The notes below the pieces were generated by a model, which was not told where the DNA came from, did no database searches, and saw only the letters and a program-made list of their open reading frames with translations. A program made the position numbers and the translations under genes. Shown here in pieces: positions 23,346 through 35,551 of a stretch of 64,000 nt of DNA (within the stretch, counting starts at the first letter, position 1; each line of letters begins with the position of its first letter). Source of the DNA: Armillaria gallica (lineage: Eukaryota; Basidiomycota; Agaricomycetes; Agaricales; Physalacriaceae); NCBI GenBank assembly GCA_037576215.1, contig JBANDB010000006.1, positions 6,001,499 to 6,065,498 of the forward strand, read 5' to 3'.

Positions 23346-24982
23346 GCATGAGGTCGCAGGTACCGCATATACAAGTTTTGTTGTGCGTATATCATTTTTA
23401 TCTTGCATGACCAGTGATTTTTTCAACCCTTGGTTTGTCCAGTATCGAAATAAGTAGGGCTTGTTGGATCCGCATATGGCGATCTGCACCGTACTACTTG
23501 CTTCCTCCCCCCAACATTTCCCACACTTGTCCATTGATTTTCTCTTGCTTTCGACCAGCCTGGACTGATGCCTTCTTCATAATCCCATCGTTTCGATTGG
23601 AATACGCGGAATTATCCCCTTCGCCCCTTGTCAAGTTTGTCATAACATACATAGTTGAATACGAAATCATATCTCCTCACAGACCCCAACTGATGCTCAC
23701 ATATGTGCGATCCTAATCTCTGATGTTATGTCATCGAACCTGGGGCACTCAAACTTCAAGGTTGATAAATTCTTCGATACACATTCCCTGTTCTTGAACG
23801 GTGCAACCAGTAACGGCTAATCACTGGGAAGAAACCTCTGACTGCGATACTCTAACAAGGATTTCGCTTCTGAAGAACCATTCTCACGTTGACTCTCAAT
23901 GTTCTGCTTCGTCCTATTACTTGAACGCAGCACAGACAGCGAGTACGGAATGAGGTGTACTGCGCTAACATCTGTCCTGAATTAAGGAACGGTCTCGTGT
24001 CCTGTCATTACGCGACTCATTCTTCGAGGGTTCTGCTTCTCTTGATGAATACGTTTCACCGTCACCGCACCCATCGTCGACGGCCAGTTCCACTCCAAAG
24101 CCGGTTTTCTGTATTAATAGTCTGACTTGACGTATCTTTTTAAAGAAATCACTATCGTCTCCCGCGACACTTGGCAGAAGGCATCAATTTTATTCATATA
24201 TGTCAAACGTCTTCGCTTATTCCCAAAGCTCGACGTAATGCGGATCTTCGTTCTATCCCTCCGAGTTCTCCGTAGGAGGCCCTGGTCTATTTCCCTGATG
24301 TGGGGTTAATACGTCTTCTTATTTCCTATTCATTGTTGACGTCTCATTCTACGGTCTAATTTCTGCACTGTCTTCCATCGCCATTCATTTGTCCCTGTTT
24401 TCATTGTGACCAGAAGGAGCAAGAATATGTGTACAAGAAATTAAGAATTTCTCACTCAAGAGACACAACTTCGGCCGACCGTGAAGTAGGTCAGTCCCTA
24501 GCGGAAGAATTAGATAGGTGCCTGCGACGCCACAAGAAGCTATACTCAAGGTCTTCGCTGGCTTGGAGTTCGAACTGGTACCTATCATCGTGTCCCTTTC
24601 TCTTCGTGATCCGATTCCCCGCAAGAATTTGAAATAACTGATGCTTCATAGCCATCGAGAAAGGTCAAGGACAAGTATGGTCGGATCCCTGAAGAAGTGG
24701 AGAAAACCTGCTTACGTGAAATGTAGAAACGGTCTAATACATGCACGGATAATTATCAAAGGTGCTGGAAATACAGAAAGTAGAGGTACCAAATTTGTAT
24801 CTTTTTGGAATACGGAGTGGCGGGCCGGATGGATACTGGCTTACAGTGATCGTGCACAGTCCCAGCTTCCTCCTAACGTTCACTGCGCCCCACGAAATTG
24901 ACCCCTATCTGCAACGTTGACCTATTCCGATATATCAAGATTATCAGTTCATTCCCCAGTTTTCTTCGTACGCCTGTTGAAG

Positions 24983-25213
24983 ATGGCCTTCCTTCCGTCA
25001 TCCTCTCCTAAAATCCACCAGGGTATCTGTCTCGAGTGCAGATTCGCCGCTATACCCCATTACACTCCGTCTGTCAATGTCACCGAGGTGAATAAGCGCT
25101 TGCGAGCCGGATTCGGAATTGATAAAGTCACCCGAGCAGCCATTCTGAACGACATCGCCAATATGGAACAGGAGCTACGCGAACTCGACGCCCTCATGGA
25201 GCTTTTGCAATGA
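24983..25213 (+). pseudogene. Small ORF resembling the N-terminal part of an F-box protein
   Basis: The 76-codon frame has a Cys-containing start (GICLECRF) and a leucine-rich helical tail (ILNDIANMEQELRELDALME). Many basidiomycete F-box proteins carry such a helix just before the F-box; the protein at 34595-35551 has one. No F-box follows here, so this is probably a truncated copy. The resemblance is by pattern only. Confidence 0.35.
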
Positions 25214-25848
25214 TGTTCGCCGAAACCTATCTCTCTGTACTTGAATTACTAGATTTCTCGACCAATATCAAAGAGTCGTTCGAACGAAATGTGATGAGCA
25301 GAGCGGCTATGTATTCCATGAGACCATGCATTGTGTAAGGGACATACATACAAAGCACTGCATTTAGTATCGCCACCCGCACTTGCGGCATCTCTGATAT
25401 CGTCAACACCATTGAGGAGGCCGCAAAAGAGCAGCCGGGGGCCACGCAAAATAAATGCGGCGTTAGGTCAACAAATTTGACGATAGGCTTCGGTGGGTTA
25501 TCCGACGCGGTCGCCTGCTCCAGGAAGGTGCATCGCTCTGGAGTACGTCAAGGTACTTGAATTCGGTTATGGTCTGAGAGGGAAGCGAGCAGGGTAAGGG
25601 AAGGACCGGGGGTGGGGTTGGTCGGGAATCAGCTCGAGGCCTTGATATCATCGTAAAAGGAATTCAGCGCCTGGCCGGTAGTTGCATAGGGTCGAGAGAG
25701 GCGATACTTCGTACGTCGTGGCTTTACCAAAACACATGATGTCGGTGAGTCGTTAGACGATGAATTTATTGGTCCAGACAACGCCAAGGACGGTAAAATA
25801 AGGCCCACCACCAACGAGAATCAAGGTAGGACAGCAGCAGTATCCCGG

Positions 25849-26235
25849 ATGGATGACAACTGTTTCGTCGATTCGACAGTTCGGAGGGAAATGGGTGATG
25901 ATTACGCACCGTGGAACAATTCCACATATACAGAACGGAGTACGATAACCGTGCTAGGGCATCTCAGCCACCTCTCCCAGAGCGCGCTTGACGACCAGCG
26001 GGATGACGCATTGCTTGATCATCTCGAAAACCATGCCGACGGGATTTCGACCGCTGTCCGAGATTCCGAGATGAGCCGTCCCACGTACTGGCGAAGAATC
26101 GCGGTGAGGTTGACTAAGCAACACTTTGGCACGGCTGGCTCCGTCTGTATCCGTAGTAGTCATGAATTTGGCGGACGGAAGAGATGGGCCTCATCGGGCC
26201 CAAATGCAGGGTCATTGATCTTGTCCAGGGACTAG
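25849..26235 (+). other. Unassigned 128-codon ORF
   Basis: The frame is open from 25849 to 26235, but a minus-strand frame (25954-26163) is open over the same bases and looks about as protein-like (FEMIKQCVIPLVVKRALGEV). Neither strand shows a recognised family. It may be a degraded exon. Confidence 0.2.
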
Positions 26236-26439
26236 TTGAAGGTGGGATGAAATATATAGGCGGGCGGTGCAATGGTTACAAGTGCTGGTCTGCCGCGGAT
26301 GCGTAGATGGCCGTGGTGCTGCGAGCCCGCGACTACGTTCAGTGTTGGAGCTGATATCATCCAGCCACATCCGTAATAGGCGATAGCACAGCTGTAGAGG
26401 CTCCTTGATGGCCTAATACAAGGTCGCAGAGACGACGAT

Positions 26440-28720
26440 ACGAGGTGTTGGTGTTTGTACCGGCACAGTTGTCCGTTCTGCGATGATTGTTTGTGGCGCT
26501 CCTTTTTCTCCAGCTCGAAGTTCGTATCCCAGTCGATGGGGGAAAAAAATACAACCCGCACAAACAGGGTGTGCTGTCAGACACTAGTTCCGTTGTATGA
26601 TACAGTCATTTGATCTGGCCTGAATAGTCTTTTTAAACCTACGCTGTCCTTATTCGTCGAATTGGATCGCACCGTTCTTCACTTTGGCTTCCCGACGTAT
26701 TGAATGCTTATTCTGCTTCGTCTCTAAGCAGTGGCTGGCGAGTACGGATGTAGATTTACCAGGTGAATGGACGATGCTCTTTATCTACTTCTAGACCCTA
26801 ATTATAGAGGAAATTCCGAAGTGCTGTCTCTTTGACTCTATTAGACTCATCTGAAAGGATGCTTTTCTGATCTTCCTCCATACAATGCATTACGGTCATA
26901 TCTGTTCTAATTTCGAAGAACCTGCTCTTGTAAGAGACCACTACTGTCCTACTACGATCTCGTGTCCTGCCATTACGCGAGTCCTCACCGGCACCTTCGG
27001 GCCTCGGTGGTTCTGCTTCCCCTGGTAAATATGGTTCATCGCGGTCAATTGGTTCCCACTCCAAAGCCGGTCCTCTTAAACTCCTTGACGTAGGATCGTA
27101 ATAGTACTATGTCTAGTCCAATCTAACTTTTGTGGGAAGGCACAATGATATCTCGGACAACTCAGAAAAGTTCATTTCTCATGTCAAACGTCGCCGCTCG
27201 TCTCAACGTAACGCGGATCTTCCCTCTGTGTCTCCGATTTCAACGCCGCACACAGATGGCCATAGAGGTGGAGTTAATACGTCTCCTTATTTTCCTATGA
27301 AATTACATTGACTTGTGTCTTCTCTTTCTACGGCAGAATGTACACCGTTCGAACAATGGTATCCCGTCCCCAAAGTGCTTTTCCTTGGGTTTTCAATGTC
27401 TACGTCGTGACCAGAGAGAGCAACAACATGAGCGTAAGAAGCTAAGAATTTACAGCCAAGAATTATCGCGAACGCAGCTTCAGCTGCCTGTATCCTAGCA
27501 GAAATGTCAGAACAGAGCTTGTGACGCAGCGAGAAACCGTACCCGATGGCTTCGTTGGCTTACAATTGGTACCCACTGCTCTCTCTTCATGATCTTCCCC
27601 TATACGTGCTATGATCATCCCATCCTCCCCAGAACCCTTCGCGTCGCTGATGAATGGGCTTCCGTCCCATACACTGATGATTAAGGATAGAGTCGTATAC
27701 CTCTAACGCCGGGCTCACCATATAGGCCAGAGATGGATGGAACGCCATAGTCGTGCGGTCGAACCCTGAGTCGTAGAGGAGGAAGGGAAGCGCCACGGCC
27801 GCGCTTAGAGTAAAACCTAGTCTGACTCGTCTTCAAAAAGAAATATAAGAAGCAGATACACTGTGAAGGACGAGGCGCTCACGACATGAAACCATACATA
27901 ATACCACAAATTAATACCGGACGCAATGCAATCTGGTATTTGAATGAATAAATTGGAGGAAAAGGACCGCTGTGAATTGTCTTCAACGTACAGAAAATAG
28001 TTGACGGAATGAACTCTGATCTCGAAATCAGACGTTAAAGCTCGTCATTATTGTACATGGCAGGACAATGTCATCCTCGAGATGTTGCAATAACTGAAAA
28101 TCGTCAGAGCTGACGACACCAGAGATGGAAGGAGATATACCTAGTGCGTCCTAGAAATAGGTCACAAGGCAGGAGTAGGCAGTAAAACAATGATGATGTT
28201 CGTCCCTGCACAAAGTTTGGACGGACAACTCCTTAACTGGCGAGGCACGCACAAACCAGACTGGACTCGAAGATACGTTTCCGAGCAGCAGCAGCAATGA
28301 TGTTGGCGATGACATATTGCGAAAGGACGCTGCGCAGAAGGGCCAAGATCTTGATCAATTGAAAGACTCCTCAGAACACCGGCCTCCACTCTACTGGGAG
28401 AATAAGATATAGAACGGACGCACGCCGCAGGTACGATAAAACTCACGGCCGCTACTTCCAGCAGAAACCGGACGTACTCCAAGGAATGCTATGCAGTCGG
28501 TCGCAAATGGCCGATATCAAAGAGACATGAATCAGAGCATCCGGAAGCTTCAAGCATGGTCTGATTCGTAAAAAATCGGAAGTTCGAATGAAGGTGGGAA
28601 AACCTGCCTATGTGGAAGGTAGAAATGGTCAATAAGATACATGCACGGATACGAAAATGTTAAGAATCAGAGTATTTAGAGTAGTACACGAGACAATGAA
28701 CACTCGAGTAAAACCCAAGT
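26440..28720. repeat. Segmental duplicate, copy 2
   Basis: This is the diverged direct duplicate of 22700-24900. It includes a third SINE-like core at 26509-26535 and a block at 26956-27100 whose plus-strand frame reads SPAPSGLGGSASPGKYG, with Ser/Pro/Gly-rich text. That block is more protein-like than the matching copy-1 block, which has stops. Confidence 0.6.
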
Positions 28721-28779
28721 CGTGAGTGAGGATGTCCTATAGCCGAGTTCCAACCACCAAGAGGGATCCGATATGGGTG

Positions 28780-28905
28780 CTAACAAGCGCTAGGCGTAGT
28801 TAATGGGTTTGTCAGCAAGCGCTAGGCGTAACTGACGGGGTTTCCAACAAGCGCTAGGCGTAGTTGGAAGGCAAACGGAACGGCAAGCGCTAGGCGTAAC
28901 CGATC
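28780..28905 (+). repeat. Array of four hairpins with a shared loop
   Basis: The 15-mer CAAGCGCTAGGCGTA occurs at 28784-28798, 28816-28830, 28848-28862 and 28884-28898, spaced 32, 32 and 36 bp. Outside the core the sequences differ, but each pair of flanks is self-complementary: TAAC/GTTA, GTCAG/CTGAC, TTCCAAC/GTTGGAA and CGG/CCG. Copies 2 and 4 have a C-A mismatch at the loop base where 1 and 3 have C-G. No coding frame explains it. It could act as RNA or DNA hairpins, as protein-binding sites, or be part of a retroelement LTR. Confidence 0.75.
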
Positions 28906-29259
28906 AGATATGCTTAGATCACACAGTTAAGTGGACATCGAAGAGTAGTGAAATTAGATTAAGAGATACAATAGTACAGACTGTGATTATATACTAGAGG
29001 TTTCGAGTCATTATTGTTCTACAATATTCTACTGTATTCTGGTGTCTGTAGGAAAAATAGAGAAAGTAAGAGAAGATACGAGCGAGTCACCTTTGAGACC
29101 GAGAAGCCCGAGTACAGGCATGTGTTGACTCATGGGCCGAGTCTGCAGGTACCTGATATCCATAACAGAAAAGTAAGAGAAATACAAAAAGTACAGGTAT
29201 CTGGGCGTAGCAGGCCATGACCTGGTCTCAACAAATAGCCAGTTACGCATGGATTTAGC

Positions 29260-29530
29260 GGTCGTCGTCGTAGACTGGAGACGTCTTCAAGATATCTTGG
29301 TCGTCGGGTGGGTTGGCAGCATCTTGGAGCTTTTGAATCGAGGACCTCGATAGGACAGGATGCTCTCTGCGCTCTGATGGAGGGTGTACATCTATCTGCA
29401 GTAGTGGAGCCGTATCGCGGGTTCGCTAGGCAAATGGATGGTATAGCGCATGGTAAGCTACTACGAACAACTGGAGAACTACGGAAAAGGCTGCCCGAAC
29501 ATGCACGTGACTGACGGGATGCGGGCCGCA
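29260..29530. repeat. Dispersed repeat fragment with an inverted partner at 54.9 kb
   Basis: A stretch around 29417-29480, including GGGTTCGCTAGGCAAATGG, matches the reverse complement of about 54880-54945 closely over some 60 bp. It belongs to an otherwise unidentified repeat; both strands have open frames but no recognisable transposon protein. Confidence 0.55.
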
Positions 29531-30508
29531 TCCGCTCCCAATAGGTAGCGTTTGTTTACCTTCCTCATCCACGTAAATCCAACTTAACCCTCCTCCCGTT
29601 TCATATCAACGCCATGCCAATATTCTTCAAGGGGTGGAAAGGCCGTATCGGGGAGATTGTTATTTCTAGGACCGACATTTCTTGGCCAAAGTTTACAGCT
29701 TGCTCAGTGCTGTATCACTCCTTCCTGCGATGCCGAGCGCGTTGGTGTTGCTTCATACGCAAGGCCATTAGCCATTCTTTAAGCTTTGTCCTTGGAGCAC
29801 TCTCCGTATCGACTTCCGTTCCTTGTTAATAGCTGCTTCCTTCCGTATTTTAAGGTTAAGACCCAGTATTCGCTTGGGGAACAGAACGCAGTCCAAGCGT
29901 GACTCAACACTGCATATTCCATGATTCGCGTTTCGCAATGAAACGATACAATGACTTGTTGCTTCCATGACCACGGCATCTCTCACCCCTTGCCATCCCT
30001 CTCAGTACGTACCGATGTATGGGAGAAGAACGGCTCTCAAACATACTCACAGACGAATCAGGAATTGAAATACTTAGATCACCCCTGTCATCAGAGTCAT
30101 ACATCAAAAGAAAATATGACGGAAGATGAAGGACTTGACAGTTGCCATTACACCCTTTTGTGTGCGGTGTATCTTTCCCGTCATTTGGGATATGATGTTC
30201 CGACCGGAGCAAAAGAAGCGACGCAAAGGCGGTTATTGCAGAACTGACAACTGGGCCATCGAACACCAATTATAGATCAGGTTCTTTGTCATTTCAATGG
30301 CCCATGGGTGTTCAATTCAGTGAGACTGACCTTTCTCGCTTATACACACCCCGTTAACCTGTGGAATGAAGGCTGGTCTATATTGAAACGGATGCAAGAT
30401 TTATGAATGCCCGCCCTTTCAAGTATGGCGCAGGTAAGCCTTGGATAAGACTCGCCGTCGGAGACATGTCTACTCGCAGCGCATGATGGACATAATATTA
30501 CAGTGTGA

Positions 30509-30545
30509 GCCCCGGTCCCTAAAGAAAGAGCATGCGGACCGGGGC
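30509..30545. other. GC-rich perfect hairpin
   Basis: A 10-bp perfect stem (GCCCCGGTCC with GGACCGGGGC) encloses a 17-nt loop. No gene ends nearby, so a terminator role is unsupported. Confidence 0.4.
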
Positions 30546-31682
30546 CCTCGAGAGTGACTGTCACTGTGACCGGACGGATCTTCCTTCCAATTTGCTTCCA
30601 ACTGCTTACTCTCAGCTGCTCGCGGCTGAGGCAGAGCACTCTATGATCACCAAGCGATATGTATTATTACCTCACCTGGACTTGGTGCTTGATACAGGAC
30701 GTCTTCTAGTTGCATCAGCATGGATGGGAACTACAGCCACAAGATGGCCAAGGAACGAAGCATTGAAGATAGGTACTCGCTCCCAGACTTCAGTTCACTA
30801 CCATTTCATGGTCCGCGATACTTTCTAGATTACCCGAATCAATGTGGTCTCTAGCCAATTGCCATCAGATCATAACGGCAGGTTCGAGCACTCTAACCGG
30901 TCCTGGAAACTATATGCTGATCCCTCGCAAAGCCCACCTCTGAAACAGTCATGAACAACTTTCTCGGTCGGCCACGCGTAAAGTGCGTGATTCATTGCCT
31001 TTCGAACTTCAATTCCATGGTGATAGCTCACAGAGAATAGAACCGTAACTATTATCTTCGACCTGTTTCCTGCGACTATCGTATCTAGAGATCTTTCACT
31101 ATTGACGCTGTATTAGCTATCTTACACACCGTGGAATACGGTAAGTTCAGTCATTAAATTGAAGTCTCTTTGTTTAATCTAACCAACCCACGAGATTGAT
31201 AACTCTATACACCATCATGAGACCAGGCTTCTTGCGACAACGGGATTTCCAGGGGCCTATTTTCCCAAGGGCAGTACAACCGCCTCGGGATGATAACCAG
31301 GATCCTTATCAAATTCTCCTGCCGTACGTTCGACATGTCAACTATCTTTTTCACTCGTATACCTGCTAAAGTTTCTGCCACGGGTGCGAGTACTCCCGTA
31401 GTTATTTCCATAATTGTAACTCGTAACTCGTGTGCATACGGGTCAGACCGTCTGTCGTAACCTTCCTGCGGCACCGAGTGCATCTCCGCCACCGAACTTT
31501 ATCTTGTCTTATTGTGTAGCGTGAGTACCCGCACGAAAGAATACGCGCAGGTCGGACTGAGTCCCAATCCATACCGCCTTTCGGATTTGACATGGCTACA
31601 GTATTTAAGCACAGGATTTCCTTCACTTGCTGCCAATAACAATGTCGAAATTCGAGGTATACGGGTACGAGTTCCTACCTGA

Positions 31683-32084
31683 TCCCCCGTTAGGTACGCA
31701 GTCGTCTCTCCTCTTGGCAACAGCCTCTGCTCATGTTTACCAGGCCGCAATGGCGTGAACCGGGTTAGCTTTCAATGCACGTACAACTACCCATACCCCA
31801 CACCCGACTTGTCGAGGTATGCAGGGGAGCACCTCGCGAACTACCAAATTATCTCATCCGGAGTTCAGAGCTACATTATCTGGTTCTCCGCGAACGCAAA
31901 ATCAAAAGGGCATTATCTTAATCGAATGACGGACTTTTACCACAAGTGGCACCATCCTGAGGATGCATCGAGTCTATGGTGCGGAACAGTAGTCGTGTTC
32001 AAAGTTGTTTCAGGAGGGCGAGGTACATTGACGTACGGACATGTAGATGAGAAGGATTTCGAGATAATCCGATGTATGATATAG
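31683..32084 (+). pseudogene. Fragment of a hypothetical fungal protein
   Basis: The frame is open from 31683 to the stop at 32082-32084 but contains no ATG before the conserved-looking part. The text is protein-like (YNYPYPTPDLSRYAGEHLAN, CGTVVVFKVVSGGRGTL, YGHVDEKDFEII). It is probably the last exon of a gene whose upstream exons are lost or unrecognised. No family name can be given. Confidence 0.4.
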
Positions 32085-33788
32085 ACGCTCATTGCAACTG
32101 CAACGATGCTTTCTCAGACCCAGCGTGAGAGCTTGGTAACCAACGTCAGTCCAAATGAATGACTCAGAAAGAGCGGGATTGCCAACATCCGACGTCCGAT
32201 TTCATACTGAAGGCCACTTCGCTCCGGTTTCTCACCAGACTACTGGGACTTCTGAGATCAAGGGTGAGTTAGATCGTCATTAAAATGCCACTGGGAACTG
32301 CGCAACGGGGGTCCGCGCCATACCCGAAGGGGCGATCTTCGATTGATGTTGATCCTACGAGTAAGCACAAAGGAGTACAGGCGCAGTGCACCCACGTATA
32401 CATGTGGTATTCATGCGATTGTTACCCGTTACCGAATATAAATGCACGGATATCAAAAGTCAGTAGATACACATCGCGAACACAACGACTTCGCGTCTTC
32501 TAGTCACAATGAAGAGAAGAGAGAGAAAGACTCTGTCGGAATGGAAGATAAATTTTCGCCGTTCTGAATTTGACCGTGGAAAGAGGGCAGACAGTTACTC
32601 CGTATAATATAAGAAGACGTCTTATACATCAGAGAACCACTCGATCATCGCATCCTGAAGTCTGCGTGGAAATCGGAGAGACAGAAGAAAGAACTGCAGT
32701 TGCAGATTATGTAGAGTCCACCCCGGAGAGCTAGGCTCTAGAAGCGAAATGTAACACCTGAATGAAGGTGATACTTCGTGGATATCGCAGAATTAGATTG
32801 CGCTTTCCTACCATAGTTAGGTCAGTAACGAAACTTGAAGGGATTAGCTAACAAAAGAGTCAGACAGCCTCTGGGAATCTTAATCGATTACTACAGCCTC
32901 TCGTTCCCATCTTGCCTGCACACTGCCCTGCTTTCAAGTAGCTGCTTCGAATGCTCTGGATGTGCTTTGAGCTGGAGTAATCGTCCACGTTGTACGCGAG
33001 CAGAAGAGTGGTCTTCCGCTGAGGGTGTATCATTCTGTGGCTCGGATGTAGGTCCGTAGGGAATCAATAGACAGACAAAATGCACACCTTCTGGATTCCC
33101 GCAGTTCATGGGCTACACACATTAGCATTAGTAGACGACGGGAGGGGAAAGGCTGGAACATAAGTACCATTCAATAACGTAGATCGCTACCCGCACAGAC
33201 ATTGCATCGACCCAGAAACACTCCAAAATAGAAGCCAGTATATCTCAAAATAAATCCAGCGTACCGTCAATCTATTCAAGCTACACCAATCAATTCAATG
33301 CATTGCCTCATCGATTCAAATAGTCTGCCAGTTTGTCGTGCGCGCCATTCCTGCTGGGGCTATACCGACGAGTACGGAAAAAATACACAAGATACAGTGC
33401 GCTCTACCTTGAAGAAACATGATTCTCTTTCTCGTCAGGACGACGACCTTCACTAAAATGTCGTGCGCGTATGATATATGACGACGATTGAATAATCTAG
33501 GGTCCTTCTATTATCACAGCGCGGTCACAAGAAGTGAGAGCAAGCTGCCCATGGGTGGACGTCGACGCTCCGTCGGGTTGTTGACTCGTCATTCCGTCCA
33601 TAGAAATGTACGCGTGAACCCCAAAGGTCAGGGTGGCCGACGTAGTAGGTGGAGCCCATGTAGCACAAATTAGACGAGATCGTTATATTCCTGTCTTACC
33701 AATATGTATTCGGGTATCAGCACGACGTAAGGTCACAAGATGGTACGATATAGTCATGATAATATACAGACATGATTTCTAAATCCAT
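32085..33788. other. Intergenic, no supported gene
   Basis: Only frames below about 75 codons occur, without recognisable motifs or splice chains. Confidence 0.35.
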
Positions 33789-35551
33789 TCAATCATCGTC
33801 AGGTGTGCGGGGAAGCGCGCTTACCTGCAATACGCGCTCATCCCAGTCAGCTAGGTCGAGCTGAAGATCCAGTCCATTATCCCCTAAACGCTTCAGCTCC
33901 TCCAAGCCACCATTCTCGCTGATCGGCACCTCAAATGCTCTCCCTATAACGTCGATCCGGAGGTACTCAAGCATCTGCGAACAGAGCAGAACACGTCACG
34001 AAACAATCATCTCCACAAAATCAACGTCCAGATATTTCACACGATCAAATTCGACGTTGTCAAGCAATATCTCCAGTTCCTTTAAACAGGGAAGCAGCGT
34101 ATGATGGAGAGCATCTTCAACACGAACAGTCTCTGTCATGTCGATAAAAAGAGACACCATAGTCGTGTCCGATGCCCTTGACGACTGCTTATCCTGAAAG
34201 GAGAGTGAGACGAGCTGGGGGGATAATTGGAGTATGGGAAGCAAGTCTTCGTCCATTATTGCATCAATGAAAGTGAGTGTAGTCAGGGAACAGTGGGAGC
34301 GAACGACCAAGTCGTGAAGGTGGAAGAGCGCATCTATGGGACACACCATGACATCTTCTTCAGCCTTGACTGACGCCAATGTCATCTGTGTCAAGGCTGG
34401 TAGCACTAGGTTACAAAGCAACCCTCCAAGCGAAGCTGAAAGCGTCTGAAGCGATCGGTGTACGATCTGAGGATGATATGGACCAGGTGATTGAGGAACG
34501 ACGCTGTGGTGATGGTACGTAAATTCCAAAAGATTAGGCGCCGATGCGATGATGTCCAGGTACCTTGGTACTGTGTCGTGTTCAGGAAGGCGCCTTACGT
34601 CTGAAATTTAACCAGATTCTCTGCAGGGAACGGAATGTGGGCCTCTGCGTGCATTCCTGTCAAGTCCAAGGTTTTTAACTTCGGAGCGATTTCGAACGTG
34701 TCCATGGCTCCAGGCATGGCATTCGGTGCACACGTCAAGTATACATCCTCAACGCGGTCGATTCTTCCGCGAACAAGAGACAGTCGAGGTAGGAAAGATG
34801 GTACGATAGCCAGTTCAACCGATCCCCAACGCTTCGAATGTGTTAAGAGAAGATCGAAGCACTGGCTCATCTCTTCAGGTTCATCAGCCCGATCGTCGGC
34901 GGCCTCCTCATGGAATCCCCAACATTTGAAGAAAAAATCAAGGCGGTGGTTCTGACTACGTTCCAAAGCCCGGTTAAGAAGAGCCATCATGTCCTTCTTG
35001 GGAGCTGGGATCAACATATCCCCTTTCTCCGAGCGCTTACGCTGCCAAGTGATCTCCAGGGTCGACCAGATATCAGGACACAGAAACTGAACTGCGTCTC
35101 TCCACGAGCTGCATACCTGACCGAGATGCCATGGCCCTGCTGCGATCTTGAACACGTTGAATCCAAAGACGTGGCAGGGGTCTGCGGCAGTGGGTTCAGT
35201 CTGCTTCTTCGGCGTCCAGCGCAGGATCTCGACGAGGATTTCAGAGGGTAAGCGACGGATGGGGGATAACGCCGCACGGTAGTCGTGCCTAATGTTTTTG
35301 AGGTGTGCCATCTTCGCCTCCAGAGATGCAGCTGCGCTTCGGAGGAGATCGATCTCGCTCTGGATTTCGCTAATGGGAGCGTCGAGGACCTTGATACGAG
35401 CCTCCAACTGAGCAGCTTGGAAGGCCGTTGGTACGGCATTGGTAGACAGTGGCGCGATGAGCTCTGGAGAATGACTGGATGTCGATACGCAATCGTATCT
35501 GGACAGCAAATCACGGAGGAAAGCGGGAGTAGACTGCTTTATTGACGTCAT
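33789..35551 (-). CDS. F-box protein with leucine-rich C-terminal part
   Basis: F-box proteins recruit substrates to SCF ubiquitin ligases through Skp1. The start ATG at 35551 is followed by an N-terminal helix and then the F-box core (PIRRLPSEILVEILRW, about 35270-35230), with CSSWRDAV further on. The long first exon ends at FQT; an intron (about 34564-34599) leads to a second exon (YLDIIASAPNLLEF..., to about 34000) with leucine-rich strand/helix repeats. A third exon (33974-33789, MLEYLRIDV...) is reached by a short intron of about 25-31 bp or a slightly different splice. Many relatives occur as large lineage-specific families in mushrooms; this one looks intact. Confidence 0.8.

Larger units (their letters stand above)
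22700..24900. repeat. Segmental duplicate, copy 1
   Basis: Blocks of this region recur in the same order and orientation at 26440-28720. Matching pairs are 22790-22895 with 26470-26580, 23990-24140 with 26956-27100, 24180-24320 with 27170-27300, 24430-24610 with 27430-27600, and 24690-24780 with 28590-28670. The copies are diverged by substitutions and small indels. Fragments translate to protein-like text in mixed frames, so the ancestor was probably a gene that is now broken in both copies. Confidence 0.65.

Noticed and set aside
28780..28905. CRISPR array
   Set aside because: The repeats are only 15 bp with flanks that pair with each other, and the sequence is eukaryotic with spliceosomal introns and a telomere.
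29000..29240. LTR of a retrotransposon
   Set aside because: Pyrimidine-rich text resembling an LTR end occurs, but no paired LTR, primer-binding site or reverse-transcriptase frame could be found.
30509..30545. Transcription terminator
   Set aside because: The hairpin is strong, but no gene ends upstream and intrinsic terminators are not a feature of fungal Pol II genes.
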